From NCBI GenBank assembly GCA_041392805.1, contig JAWKLJ010000002.1, positions 186,001 to 250,000 of the forward strand: DNA of 64,000 nt, given 5' to 3'. Numbering within the stretch: the stretch's first letter is position 1; the number at the start of each line of letters is the position of its first letter. Both the position numbers and the translations under genes were made by a program. Shown one piece after another: positions 52,358 through 60,869 of this stretch. The notes beneath the pieces were generated by a model that was not told the origin of the DNA, ran no database searches, and saw nothing but the letters and a program-made list of their open reading frames with translations. This stretch comes from Saprospiraceae bacterium (GTDB taxonomy: Bacteria; Bacteroidota; Bacteroidia; Chitinophagales; Saprospiraceae).

Positions 52358-53299
52358 TTATTGGCTACATATTTCTTTCCTATTAAACATTTTAAAGGCT
52401 ATACTTAGTTTACCATCGAACTGATAAGCTTTCGTTTCATGCAAAATTTGCAGGAATTTATGGTATTTTTCTTGAAATGAACTTCGATAATGATCGTAGT
52501 TTAAAAGGGCTGGTGTATTCAGGTCGTAAATAACCAGACATATTCGACAACCTGGTCCAATGTCCTCATCATAAAGGCTTTTGATATAGGTCAAAATGAT
52601 ATCATCAGGGTGTTCGGCTGATATTTCCCGCATAATGAGGCGTTCCCGTTGTAGGAGGCTCTCCGCTAGCTCTGCTTGATTCATCCTCGAAGCGCTATAA
52701 CCAAAGCCATGGACAAAATAGTTCCAGAAGAAGCTAGATGACTTAAATTTTTCGTAACTGGAAGAAAATTTTTCCTCAAATTGATCTAATTCCGCATAAA
52801 ACTCAGCTTCAGTAGGGATAATGTGGTCTAGCTTTTGATCAAATTCTTGATCATTTTCCTGGTTTTGCTGAAATTGAATGCTTTCGGCCAGTTTTTTTAT
52901 ACTTGTCGCAATTTCTAGATAGGCTTCTTCTTTTGATGACCAAACGGAAATGGGTTTTTTATTGGAAGGAAGTGGTGCAATATCCGAAAAGGCCGTGGTT
53001 TTAAACAAGCTAGGGTTTTGAATGATCGGAAGAACCCGTTTTTCTCGCAAAAGGAAGGCTAGATTGCCATTCAGGCTTTCTTCTTCAAAAAAGAAAAACA
53101 AAAAAGCGGGATTGATTAGGCAGGCGACTATGGATATATCTGCCATATTTTGTCGGTTTACCGCATCTTTAGTGATGTCAAAGCCTTTGATAAGTATCAG
53201 CCCTTTGGTCTGAAGTGGGCTCAGAAATTGCACAAGCTCGTCAAACGCTACTTTTGAACTATCGGAGGTATAAAGAAAGGCGATTTCGACAGGTCCCAT
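52358..53299 (-). CDS. Divergent TIR-domain-like protein
   Basis: A 313-residue protein. Residues 1-135 follow the bacterial TIR (TIR_2) layout: first strand VEIAFLYTSDSSKVAFDEL, then FLSPLQTKGLILI, ADISIVACLINPAFLFFFFEEES, KRVLPIIQNPSLFKTTAF and the characteristic PLPSNKKPISVWSSKEEAYLEI before a helix. The segment normally holding the BB-loop is shortened. A Glu-rich turn (EEES) sits near the usual NADase glutamate position, but activity is uncertain. Residues 150-313 are mainly helical with a Gln/Asp-rich linker. TIR proteins often cleave NAD+ or sense/produce signalling nucleotides in phage defence. The upstream neighbour is an Rpn-nuclease relic. Confidence 0.65.
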   Translation of the reverse strand: MGPVEIAFLYTSDSSKVAFDELVQFLSPLQTKGLILIKGFDITKDAVNRQNMADISIVACLINPAFLFFFFEEESLNGNLAFLLREKRVLPIIQNPSLFKTTAFSDIAPLPSNKKPISVWSSKEEAYLEIATSIKKLAESIQFQQNQENDQEFDQKLDHIIPTEAEFYAELDQFEEKFSSSYEKFKSSSFFWNYFVHGFGYSASRMNQAELAESLLQRERLIMREISAEHPDDIILTYIKSLYDEDIGPGCRICLVIYDLNTPALLNYDHYRSSFQEKYHKFLQILHETKAYQFDGKLSIAFKMFNRKEICSQ

Positions 53300-53314
53300 T
53301 TGTAAAAGACTTTT

Positions 53315-53749
53315 TTAGGATTTTTCTTCCTCTATTGACTGAATAATCGTAAAAACCGCCTCTTCTGACAAGTCTGTCAATTCAGTTAATAATTCGATTG
53401 AGAGACCGGCATTTATTCCCTTTTTAATGACAAGTCTATTTTTTTGTTCAATTCCTTGCTCAATTCCTTGCTCGATTCCTTGAATAATTCCCTCCTGCAC
53501 CAGCATATCATAAGAACTCATAGCCATTTCTTTAGTTTCTCCGGAAAGTGTCATTGCCAATTGATTTAACTTAGTCCTCCTAAGTTCGACATTTTGTAAG
53601 AAATAAACAATCATCCCCTCGAATAAGTTTCTTTTTGCACGATCATGGATCTGGTTTTCGATGCCTATAAAAATTCGGGTATAGTATAAAAATCTAATAC
53701 CATGTGTAATAATTTTTTCGGTTCCCTGATAAATTTTTAACGCAAACCT
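53315..53749 (-). pseudogene. Relic of an Rpn/PD-(D/E)XK family nuclease-transposase (C-terminal part)
   Basis: The open frame from 53749 to 53315 encodes LKIYQGTEKIITHGIRFLYY, IENQIHDRAKRNLFEG and NVELRRTKLNQL, then the repeated GIEQGIEQGIEQ and a terminal helix pair. This is the tail of Rpn-like recombination-promoting nucleases. An in-frame TGA at 53752-53750 and the lack of the N-terminal catalytic domain show it is broken; the first ATG inside is at 53614. Only noncoding sequence lies upstream to 53955. It marks past mobile-element activity next to the TIR-like gene. Confidence 0.72.
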
Positions 53750-53955
53750 TCATCGCTGCCCACCGACATCGGCCTGGTTTCCATGCGACCCGATATATTG
53801 GATCGCTACGGGCTTGTGGTTCTCCTTTAATACCTTCAAACCTACGACGGCTAAAGTCCAATAAGCGAACCTCTATCTTTTAGAACCGTATATCGTATAT
53901 ATAGAAGTTGAAAACAAAATTTGCAAGCAAATGTGCTTTTACTTAATTTAACGAC

Positions 53956-54663
53956 ATGAACCAACTAACCTTGAATTGCCCTAATTGTCAGTCAGCTATA
54001 CTAGCTGAAGACATGAATATGGCCAAAACCCTGGCCAAATGCAGGGCCTGTCACACTGTATTTGATTTTGAGCCCGTCCTACGACAACCTGTGCACAAAA
54101 AGCAGGAGGTATTTATGCCACCAGGGATAGATGCTTTTGCGACTAATTACGAATTAGATATCGAGGTAAACTGGCGAAAAACGACCAAAACTTTGGGCTT
54201 TTTTCTGTTTTTTACCCTTTTCTGGAATGGGATCGTCTTTATATTTGTCATTGCGGCTCTCTTGTCGGGCTCTTTTACCATGTTATTGGGCATCAGCATT
54301 CACCTTTCAATTGGTATTGGCCTTTTATATTATGTCTTGTCGGTGATGCTCAATACCACTTATATCATTGCCAACCAACGAGAGATAAGTGTGGAGCACC
54401 GGCCCTTGCGAATTCCTTTTTACCCCAATCGGAACCTTGCCTCCAGAGATATCAAACAGGTGTTTGTTGAAAAATACGTGGCTAGTAAATCCAACGGTCG
54501 ACCTAATTACGCGTTTGCCGTGGAAGCTGTTTTAAAGGACGGCAATCGGGTCAAATTGGTTAAAGGCCTAAAAACACCTGAGCAGGGCCTTTATATTGAA
54601 CAAGAAATTGAACGATTCCTTGCCATCCAGGATGAACCTGTGGAGGAGGAGTGGAAAGGGTAG
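53956..54663 (+). CDS. Zinc-ribbon membrane protein
   Basis: A 235-residue protein with an N-terminal zinc ribbon (C8-P-N-C11 and C29-R-A-C32; LNCPNCQSAILAEDMN, AKCRACHTVFDF), similar to MJ0042-type ribbons. Two membrane helices follow at about 80-102 and 108-130 (LGFFLFFTLFWNGIVFIFVI; GISIHLSIGIGLLYYVLSVM). A cytosolic PH-like domain (140-225) holds EISVEHRPLRIPFYPNRNLASRDI. The function is unknown, as for other Bacteroidota proteins of this build. A G-rich spacer (54664-54718) separates it from the methyltransferase. Confidence 0.75.
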   Translation: MNQLTLNCPNCQSAILAEDMNMAKTLAKCRACHTVFDFEPVLRQPVHKKQEVFMPPGIDAFATNYELDIEVNWRKTTKTLGFFLFFTLFWNGIVFIFVIAALLSGSFTMLLGISIHLSIGIGLLYYVLSVMLNTTYIIANQREISVEHRPLRIPFYPNRNLASRDIKQVFVEKYVASKSNGRPNYAFAVEAVLKDGNRVKLVKGLKTPEQGLYIEQEIERFLAIQDEPVEEEWKG

Positions 54664-54719
54664 CCGGGCGTTTTTGAGTGTTAGTGTGTTAGTGTGTATG
54701 GGGGTAGGAAGTGGGGAAA

Positions 54720-55319
54720 ATGAAAAATAAAGGGAAAATGAACGATTTAAACATATTGGATTATCCAGCAAATTATGCCATCCTTGAACAGCGATGTAAA
54801 GAGATTGGTTTTACCATGCCCTCTGATCCTTATATTGGGACCTTACTGAAAACCCTCATCACAACTAAACCTAAGGCCAATTTATTGGAGCTAGGAACGG
54901 GGATTGGCCTGTCTTTATCCTGGATGATTGATGGCATGGATGCGGCATCCAAATTAACGACGGTAGACAATGATCCTGCCTTAACTGCCATTGCACAGCA
55001 TTATTTTGGGGAAAACGAAAACGTTGATATTGTTTGTCTGGACGGAACAACCTGGATAAAAAATTATGCAGGCCCTCCCTTTGACTTGGTTTTCGCCGAT
55101 GCCTGGCCAGGAAAATACAGTGAAATCGAAGCAATCCTTGCCTTAATAAAAGTAGGCGGTTTTTATGTGATAGATGATATGTCGGCGCGGTCGGATTGGC
55201 CAGTAGGGCACCAGGCGAAAGTGGATCAACTAATTGACTATCTTGAGAACAGAGCCGACTTTAACCTGACAAAGATGAATTGGTCCACGGGGATAATCAT
55301 TGCAGTTAGGAAGTATTAG
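54720..55319 (+). CDS. Class I SAM-dependent O-methyltransferase-like protein
   Basis: A 199-residue Rossmann-like methyltransferase. Motif I is LLELGTGIGLSLSWMID, the acidic SAM ribose contact follows in LTTVDNDPALTAIAQ, and FDLVFADAWPGKYSEIEAIL is motif post-II with a metal-binding DAWPG instead of the DADK of plant-type catechol methyltransferases. The C-terminal MSARSDWPVGHQAKVDQLIDYL is typical. ATG 54738 is also possible. The substrate is unknown. It is 33 bp upstream of the dioxygenase gene and may form a two-gene unit with it. Confidence 0.82.
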   Translation: MKNKGKMNDLNILDYPANYAILEQRCKEIGFTMPSDPYIGTLLKTLITTKPKANLLELGTGIGLSLSWMIDGMDAASKLTTVDNDPALTAIAQHYFGENENVDIVCLDGTTWIKNYAGPPFDLVFADAWPGKYSEIEAILALIKVGGFYVIDDMSARSDWPVGHQAKVDQLIDYLENRADFNLTKMNWSTGIIIAVRKY

Positions 55320-55352
55320 GGCAGTTGGGGTGTACCTTTAAAACAAGCATAT

Positions 55353-56381
55353 ATGAATCGACGAACGCTGCCTCCAATACAAACAGGTCTGGCGAATTGG
55401 TATGGGCCAGACATGGCTCGTCGCGAAAAAGAATGGCTATGGGTGCTTTCGACAGAAGAAATTGGCGAGGTCGAAGCAGCGGCGGCCCCGCTCCTTGCCG
55501 CCAACTCCGAAATTGGCAGCATAGTGGCGGCTGATTTTGAGCTGCCTACCCTGGGCCCAAAACTCAAGACCCTGCGAGGAGAGCTTATCAAAGGAAAAGG
55601 CTTTGCTTTGCTTCGCGGCTTGCCGGTCGAAGCTTACACCGAACGCGAAATAGCCATTATTTTTTATGGGATTGGCGCTCATTTGGGCAATGCCCGTTCG
55701 CAAAATGCCCAGGGGCATATCTTGGGGCATGTGCGCAATCTGGGAATGGACAGCAAGGACCCCAATGTAAGAATCTACCAAACCAAGGAGCGACAGACCT
55801 TTCATACAGATTCTTGTGATGTGGTGGGCTTGCTTTGCCTGCAGCCAGCCAAGAAAGGAGGGCGCTCTTTGTTAGTCAGTTCTGATACTGTTTTCAATGA
55901 AATGCATAAACGGCGGCCCGATTTGCTCGAATTGCTATTACAGCCCATCGCCACCGACCGGAGGGGAGAGGTGCCCGCAGGCATGCTCCCTTATCTGTTA
56001 ATCCCGGTTTTTAGCTATTATGATAACAGGGTAACGCCCTTCTACCAGCGGCAATACATCGATTCTGCCCAGCGCTTTGAGGAGGCGCCCCGGCTGACTG
56101 CCCGCCATGTAGAAGCCCTCGATTTGTTTGATGAATTGTGTAATGACCCTACCCTGAACTTTTCAATGATGCTACAAAAAGGCGATATGCAATTTGTGTA
56201 CAATCATGCCATGCTTCACGATCGAACCAGTTTTGAAGACTGGGAAGCTGAGGAAAAACGGAGGCACCTGCTCCGACTTTGGTTGTCTATTCCCGGTGAC
56301 CGCGCACTGCCCCCCATTTTTGCAACCCGTTATGGTTCGGTGGAAGTGGGGAACCGAGGAGGCGTGACTTCGGCCGTTTAA
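55353..56381 (+). CDS. TauD/TfdA-family Fe(II)/2-oxoglutarate dioxygenase-like protein
   Basis: A 342-residue double-stranded beta-helix oxygenase. The iron triad is H151-x-D153 (FHTDSCDVVGLL) and a distal His in YNHAMLHDR (H285 or H289); a 2-oxoglutarate-binding Arg lies in RRHLLRLWLSIPG (near 304-308). This is the TauD/TfdA/clavaminate-synthase-like group, which hydroxylates small molecules, often with loss of sulfite, an amine or an ether group. The long N-terminal helix-rich lid (1-90) with GFALLRGLP is also typical. The pairing with a methyltransferase suggests tailoring or degradation of one metabolite (inference). Confidence 0.85.
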   Translation: MNRRTLPPIQTGLANWYGPDMARREKEWLWVLSTEEIGEVEAAAAPLLAANSEIGSIVAADFELPTLGPKLKTLRGELIKGKGFALLRGLPVEAYTEREIAIIFYGIGAHLGNARSQNAQGHILGHVRNLGMDSKDPNVRIYQTKERQTFHTDSCDVVGLLCLQPAKKGGRSLLVSSDTVFNEMHKRRPDLLELLLQPIATDRRGEVPAGMLPYLLIPVFSYYDNRVTPFYQRQYIDSAQRFEEAPRLTARHVEALDLFDELCNDPTLNFSMMLQKGDMQFVYNHAMLHDRTSFEDWEAEEKRRHLLRLWLSIPGDRALPPIFATRYGSVEVGNRGGVTSAV

Positions 56382-56468
56382 AAGAGCCAAACCGCTGAAA
56401 AGAGGTTTAAGTTTCAAGAAAAATGCTTAAGTTGGGAAAGTTGAGATCATTATATAAAACCATGAAAA

Positions 56469-57548
56469 ATGCGGTCATCAATTTTAATGTTTAGTGGATT
56501 TATCTTGTTGGTTGCTTGCTCGGAGGAGGTGGAAAAAACAAAACCGATCCTTGGTGTCATGACGGAATCTGTGTATGCTTCTGTCACCATTCAACCGGAA
56601 GCTATTTACGATGTTTACGCCGCCACACCTGGCATCTTGGATCATGTTTTTGTAAAAGAAGGGGACACGGTCACTACAGGCCAATTATTAGCGAAAATAA
56701 CCGCCGATCATCCCCAACTCAATATAGAAAATGCTTTATTGGGAGTCAATTTGGCTCGCGAAAACTACAGCGGGCAAACTACTTTATTGTCCAGTATTGC
56801 CGATGAGATCAAATCGGGTGAAAAACAGCTTAAAGTTGATTCCCTGAACTATTTTAGGCAACAGCACCTCTGGGAACAGCAAATAGGATCAAAATCAGAA
56901 TTGGATAATAAAAAACTCAAATATGAATTGACCTTAAATAACCTGGAAATCCTTAGGGCAAAATATCGACAAACCCAACTGGAGTTGAAAAATGGATACG
57001 AGCAATCACAAAATACATTGAAGAAGGCGCAATCCAGCCTTAGTGATTATTTCATCAAGGCTAGAATAGATGGAACGGTTTACAAGTTGTTGAAAAACGA
57101 AGGAGAGCTGATCAGCCAAACGGAACCGCTGGCCCAAATCGGGAAAAGCCAGTCCTTTTTGATCGAAATGTTGATTGACGAAGTGGACATTGCCCGTATT
57201 GTGGTCGGTCAATCAGCCTTCATTGCCTTAGATGCTTATGAAGGGGAGGTTTTTGAAGCAGTCATCACCAAAATATATCCACAAAAAAATAGCCGTACCC
57301 AAACGTTTAAGGTCGAAGGCCAATTTACGAAAGCACCCAAAGTGCTTTACGCTGGTTTGTCCGGCGAGGCGAATATTGTATTATCAGAAAAGCAGCATGC
57401 GATTAGTATTCCACTGGACTATCTTTTGGAAAATAATAAGGTAAGAACAGCTGAAGGATATATTGCGGTGGAAGTGGGGCTCAAGAATTTAGAACGTGCA
57501 GAGGTTGTCTCTGGGCTTGATACAGGAATGGTTATTATCAAACCCTAG
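56469..57548 (+). CDS. HlyD/MacA-like periplasmic adaptor lipoprotein
   Basis: A 359-residue membrane-fusion protein with lipobox LLVAC (Cys17), so anchored in the inner membrane. A lipoyl/barrel-sandwich half (about 45-75, GILDHVFVKEGDTVTTGQLLA), a coiled-coil hairpin (about 80-185) and the second lipoyl half (ARIDGTVYKLLKNEGELI) are in order, followed by a beta-barrel domain. It starts three bases upstream-compatible with ATG at 56469. It is the first gene of a three-gene operon (adaptor, permease, ATPase) of the MacAB/LolCDE-like type; an outer-membrane TolC-like partner is not in the window. Confidence 0.87.
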   Translation: MRSSILMFSGFILLVACSEEVEKTKPILGVMTESVYASVTIQPEAIYDVYAATPGILDHVFVKEGDTVTTGQLLAKITADHPQLNIENALLGVNLARENYSGQTTLLSSIADEIKSGEKQLKVDSLNYFRQQHLWEQQIGSKSELDNKKLKYELTLNNLEILRAKYRQTQLELKNGYEQSQNTLKKAQSSLSDYFIKARIDGTVYKLLKNEGELISQTEPLAQIGKSQSFLIEMLIDEVDIARIVVGQSAFIALDAYEGEVFEAVITKIYPQKNSRTQTFKVEGQFTKAPKVLYAGLSGEANIVLSEKQHAISIPLDYLLENNKVRTAEGYIAVEVGLKNLERAEVVSGLDTGMVIIKP

Positions 57549-57558
57549 ATCTTTTCTT

Positions 57559-58821
57559 ATGGCCAATTTCAAAATTATTTTGGATATTACACGAACCCAT
57601 CTACTGTCGAGATTAAAGCAAACCATCATCGCGGCTTTGGGGGTAACCTTTGGTATCGGCACTTTTATCATCCTGGTTAGCTTTATGACCGGACTAAACG
57701 GGTTGCTTGATGGATTAACGCTCAACAGAACACCTCATATACACCTCTATAATGAGATCAAGCCTAGTGAAACCCAACCGATAGCCTTAACCGAAGCCTA
57801 TAAAAATGGATTTAATATTATACGTTCTGTAAAGCCCCAGGAGCGCCAGAAACGCATCCACAATGCCCTCCCTCTCATCGCCAAACTTGAAAGAGATGCC
57901 CGTGTTAAGGGAGTAAGCCCTCAGGCCGTTGCCCAGGTGTTTTATTTAGCGGGGTCGATAGAACTGAATGGCCTGGTTAATGGCATTGATATTCAAGAAG
58001 AAGTACGTTTGTTTAATTTTGGTGATTATGTCATTAAGGGTAGTCCGCAGGATTTGCTGAAAAATAAAAATGGCATCTTGTTGGGGGCGGGTGTGGCCGC
58101 CAAAATGTCGCTTTCCGTAGGCGATCGGGTACAGGTAAGTGCGACAAATGGCGAGGTATTTCCGCTTAAGATTGTGGGGATATACCAAAGCGGCCTAGCG
58201 GAAATAGATGATATACAAAGTTATGTGAATCTAAAAACGGCCCAACAGTTGCTGGGAGAAGGAACCAATTATATCTCAGATATCAATGTGAAGTTATGGG
58301 ATATAGCGGAGGCACCTGCCATGGCCAGCGTTATTAGCAAGCAGTCCAATCTTACGGCAGTAGATATCAAAAGTGCTAATGCCCAATTTGAAACGGGAAC
58401 CTCGATTCGCAACCTGATTACTTATGCGGTCTCGATTACGTTACTGATTGTAGCGGGGTTTGGTATTTATAACATTCTTAACATGATCATTTATGAAAAA
58501 ATGAATGATATCGCCATTCTAAAAGCGACGGGCTTTTCCGGCTTTGATGTAAAAATGATCTTCATCAGCGAGGCCTTAATTATTGGATTGGTTGGAGGCA
58601 TATTGGGTTTGGTCTTGGGGCTGGGTGTTTCGATTTTGATAGACCATACCCCTTTCGAAACAACCGCTTTACCGACAATCAAAACCTACCCTGTCAATTT
58701 CAATCCGCTTTATTATTTGATCGGTATGGTCTTTGCCATTGTGTCTACTTTTTTAGCCGGTTATCTTCCAGCCAGGAAAGCACAACAAATTGATCCGGTA
58801 GAAATCATCAGAGGGCAGTAA
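57559..58821 (+). CDS. MacB/FtsX-type ABC transporter permease
   Basis: A 420-residue permease. ATG 57559 is chosen over the GTG at 57496 because the extra residues overlap the adaptor gene. One N-terminal helix (IIAALGVTFGIGTFIILVSF, about 25-45), a 230-residue periplasmic MacB_PCD domain and three C-terminal helices with the FtsX signature (ITLLIVAGFGIYNILNMIIYEKMNDIAILKATGFSG, cited in part) fit the family. It uses mechanotransmission rather than import through the helices. Only 10 bp separate it from the adaptor and 9 bp from the ATPase. Confidence 0.9.
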   Translation: MANFKIILDITRTHLLSRLKQTIIAALGVTFGIGTFIILVSFMTGLNGLLDGLTLNRTPHIHLYNEIKPSETQPIALTEAYKNGFNIIRSVKPQERQKRIHNALPLIAKLERDARVKGVSPQAVAQVFYLAGSIELNGLVNGIDIQEEVRLFNFGDYVIKGSPQDLLKNKNGILLGAGVAAKMSLSVGDRVQVSATNGEVFPLKIVGIYQSGLAEIDDIQSYVNLKTAQQLLGEGTNYISDINVKLWDIAEAPAMASVISKQSNLTAVDIKSANAQFETGTSIRNLITYAVSITLLIVAGFGIYNILNMIIYEKMNDIAILKATGFSGFDVKMIFISEALIIGLVGGILGLVLGLGVSILIDHTPFETTALPTIKTYPVNFNPLYYLIGMVFAIVSTFLAGYLPARKAQQIDPVEIIRGQ

Positions 58822-58830
58822 TTTTAAATT

Positions 58831-59502
58831 ATGAATGTAATTCTGGAAGCCAGGGGAATAAATAAGTATTTTAAACAACCCGTACTTTTTCATGTGCTAA
58901 AAGATATTTCTTTTGGGATTAATGCGGGGGAATTTGTGTCCATCATGGGTAAATCCGGTTGTGGAAAGTCAACCCTTTTGTATATTCTTTCTACCATGGA
59001 CACTGACTACGAAGGGACCCTTTTTCTTGGTGGAGAAAAGCTGACAGGTAAGGCAGGAGAAGAACTGGCGAAGGTCCGCAATGAAAAGATCGGTTTTGTC
59101 TTCCAATTCCATTATTTACTTTCTGAATTTACGGTATTGGAGAATGTCATGTTACCTGCTCGGAAATTAGGCAAAAAGAGCGACAAAGAAATTAAGCAGG
59201 ATGCACTAGAAAAGCTATCCATTCTTGGCATAGAAAGTCAGGCCTATAAAAAAGCAGCCATGATCTCGGGAGGGCAAAAACAACGGGTAGCCATTGCCCG
59301 GGCCCTAATTAATGATCCCATCATTATCATGGGGGATGAACCTACGGGTAATTTGGACAGTAAAAATGCCGAAAATGTGTTTAATATTTTTAGAGAATTA
59401 AGTGTGACCAATAAGCTTTCGTTGCTCATTGTTACCCACGATATGGACTTTGCCCAAAAGACAGACCGAATTATCGAAATGGAGGATGGTTTAATTCTAT
59501 AA
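58831..59502 (+). CDS. ABC transporter ATPase, LolD/MacB type
   Basis: A 223-residue ATP-binding subunit. Walker A GKSGCGKST is at residues 40-48, the Q-loop in VFQFHYLL near 91, signature SGGQKQRV at 146-153, Walker B IIIMGDEP (164-171, with E170 as catalytic base) and the H-loop in IVTHDMD near 207. The sequence fits the LolD/MacB/FtsE group. It energises the permease at 57559. The operon may export a lipoprotein, peptide or toxin; nothing defines the cargo. It is convergent with the serine hydrolase (4 bp between stops). Confidence 0.93.
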   Translation: MNVILEARGINKYFKQPVLFHVLKDISFGINAGEFVSIMGKSGCGKSTLLYILSTMDTDYEGTLFLGGEKLTGKAGEELAKVRNEKIGFVFQFHYLLSEFTVLENVMLPARKLGKKSDKEIKQDALEKLSILGIESQAYKKAAMISGGQKQRVAIARALINDPIIIMGDEPTGNLDSKNAENVFNIFRELSVTNKLSLLIVTHDMDFAQKTDRIIEMEDGLIL

Positions 59503-59506
59503 GGAA

Positions 59507-60796
59507 TCAATCATCCACTGCCTGCCCAACCAATATCCTGAACTGCCAACTCGTTTTATCGGAGGTTGGTCCTTGGGTTTGTTTCATCAAAATGCCAATG
59601 ATCTGTTCTTTAGGATCAGCAAAATATTGGGTATTGAAATAACCACCCCAATCGAAGGTGCCGATACTCCCCTGGCCCCCCTTGTCTTGCCCCTCTTGGG
59701 TCTGCACACCAAAGGCAAGGCCATAATGCCGCCCAGTGCCCGCCCAAAAATCGCCAATCTGATTGCCCATCATACTTTGAATGGTGGTTCGGCTTAAGAT
59801 GCGGATACCATTTAGCTCTCCGCCATTGAGGTACATTTGCAGGAAGGTGGCATAATCTTTAGCCGTACTAGAAAGTCCTGCACCACCAGAAAAGAAAGAC
59901 TTGGCGCCTGTGATCGGATAGGCTGGATCGTAAAAAGTAACTGGCCAATGCACCCAGTGATCGCCTTCTTTTTTCTGAACCTTTACCAGCCGATTGGCTT
60001 TATTTTGTGGAATATAAAAATAAGTATCATTCATGCCCAATGGGCCGAATAAACGTTTTTGCAGAAATTCGTCAAAGGACATCCCCGAGATGACCTCAAT
60101 GAAATAGCCCAATACATCCAGGCCTTCACTGTAGACAAAGGCTTCGCCTGGGTGATGGTGAAGGGGCAAGGCAGCTAGTTTTTTGACACTCTCCTCAATC
60201 GTTATTTTTTCGGTGGTAAACAGGTCGGTAATCCCTGCTTTTTTATACAGCATCCGAAAGCGCTCATCGCCATCAATCACGCCATAGCCTAAACCCGAAG
60301 TATGGGTGAGCAAATGTCGGATGGTAATCGGCTTTTTGGCGGGTTCCGCGGTGTAGCTGGTGTCTTGGTAACTGAATGTTTTCAGTACTTTGGCCTCTTT
60401 GAAAGCAGGAATATATTTGGAGATAGGGTCATCCAATTGGAATTTGCCTTCTTCCCAGAGCATCATGACGGCGGTAGAAGTGATGGCTTTGGATTGAGAA
60501 GCTATGCGGAAAATAGCATCTTTTTCGAGGGCACGACCAGCAGGACTGTCAGCCATGCCAAAGGCTTTGTGATAAACAATTTTCCCCCCTCTTGCTACCA
60601 GCGCCACTACCCCAGGTATATCTCCGTTCTCAACAGCGTTCGTACACATTTCATCAATTCTGGCCAAGCGTTCAGCGGACATGCCTACACTGAGTGGGCT
60701 ACCCTCAGAAAGGCCTAAGGTTTTTTTTGAGGAGGCCGTCTGCGCCGAAGCATTCCATACCAATAGGCTGCAAAGTAGGAAAATTAGGTTTTTCAT
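59507..60796 (-). CDS. Exported serine hydrolase, class C beta-lactamase-like
   Basis: A 429-residue penicillin-binding-protein-like esterase. The start MKNLIFLLCS (60796) yields a signal peptide ending NASAQ; the open frame has 11 extra residues. Catalytic S100-x-x-K103 (ASQSKAIT) is intact. The second motif is Y222-S-E224 instead of the usual Y-x-N, so Glu replaces Asn. HTSGLGYG and FFSGGAGLSSTAKDYATFL are typical of the EstB/LACTB-like branch rather than true beta-lactamases. It probably hydrolyses esters or peptides in the periplasm. Confidence 0.85.
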   Translation of the reverse strand: MKNLIFLLCSLLVWNASAQTASSKKTLGLSEGSPLSVGMSAERLARIDEMCTNAVENGDIPGVVALVARGGKIVYHKAFGMADSPAGRALEKDAIFRIASQSKAITSTAVMMLWEEGKFQLDDPISKYIPAFKEAKVLKTFSYQDTSYTAEPAKKPITIRHLLTHTSGLGYGVIDGDERFRMLYKKAGITDLFTTEKITIEESVKKLAALPLHHHPGEAFVYSEGLDVLGYFIEVISGMSFDEFLQKRLFGPLGMNDTYFYIPQNKANRLVKVQKKEGDHWVHWPVTFYDPAYPITGAKSFFSGGAGLSSTAKDYATFLQMYLNGGELNGIRILSRTTIQSMMGNQIGDFWAGTGRHYGLAFGVQTQEGQDKGGQGSIGTFDWGGYFNTQYFADPKEQIIGILMKQTQGPTSDKTSWQFRILVGQAVDD

Positions 60797-60869
60797 TAAA
60801 TTGTTTTGTTTAATTTTAGGCTTATTCAATGCCAGGACAAACTAAAAAAACAAAACGAATTTATCAAAC

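Noticed and set aside
53315..53749. Intact small gene for a 99-aa protein
   Set aside because: Homologous-looking sequence continues 45 codons upstream of its ATG to an in-frame TGA, which indicates the tail of a longer broken gene.
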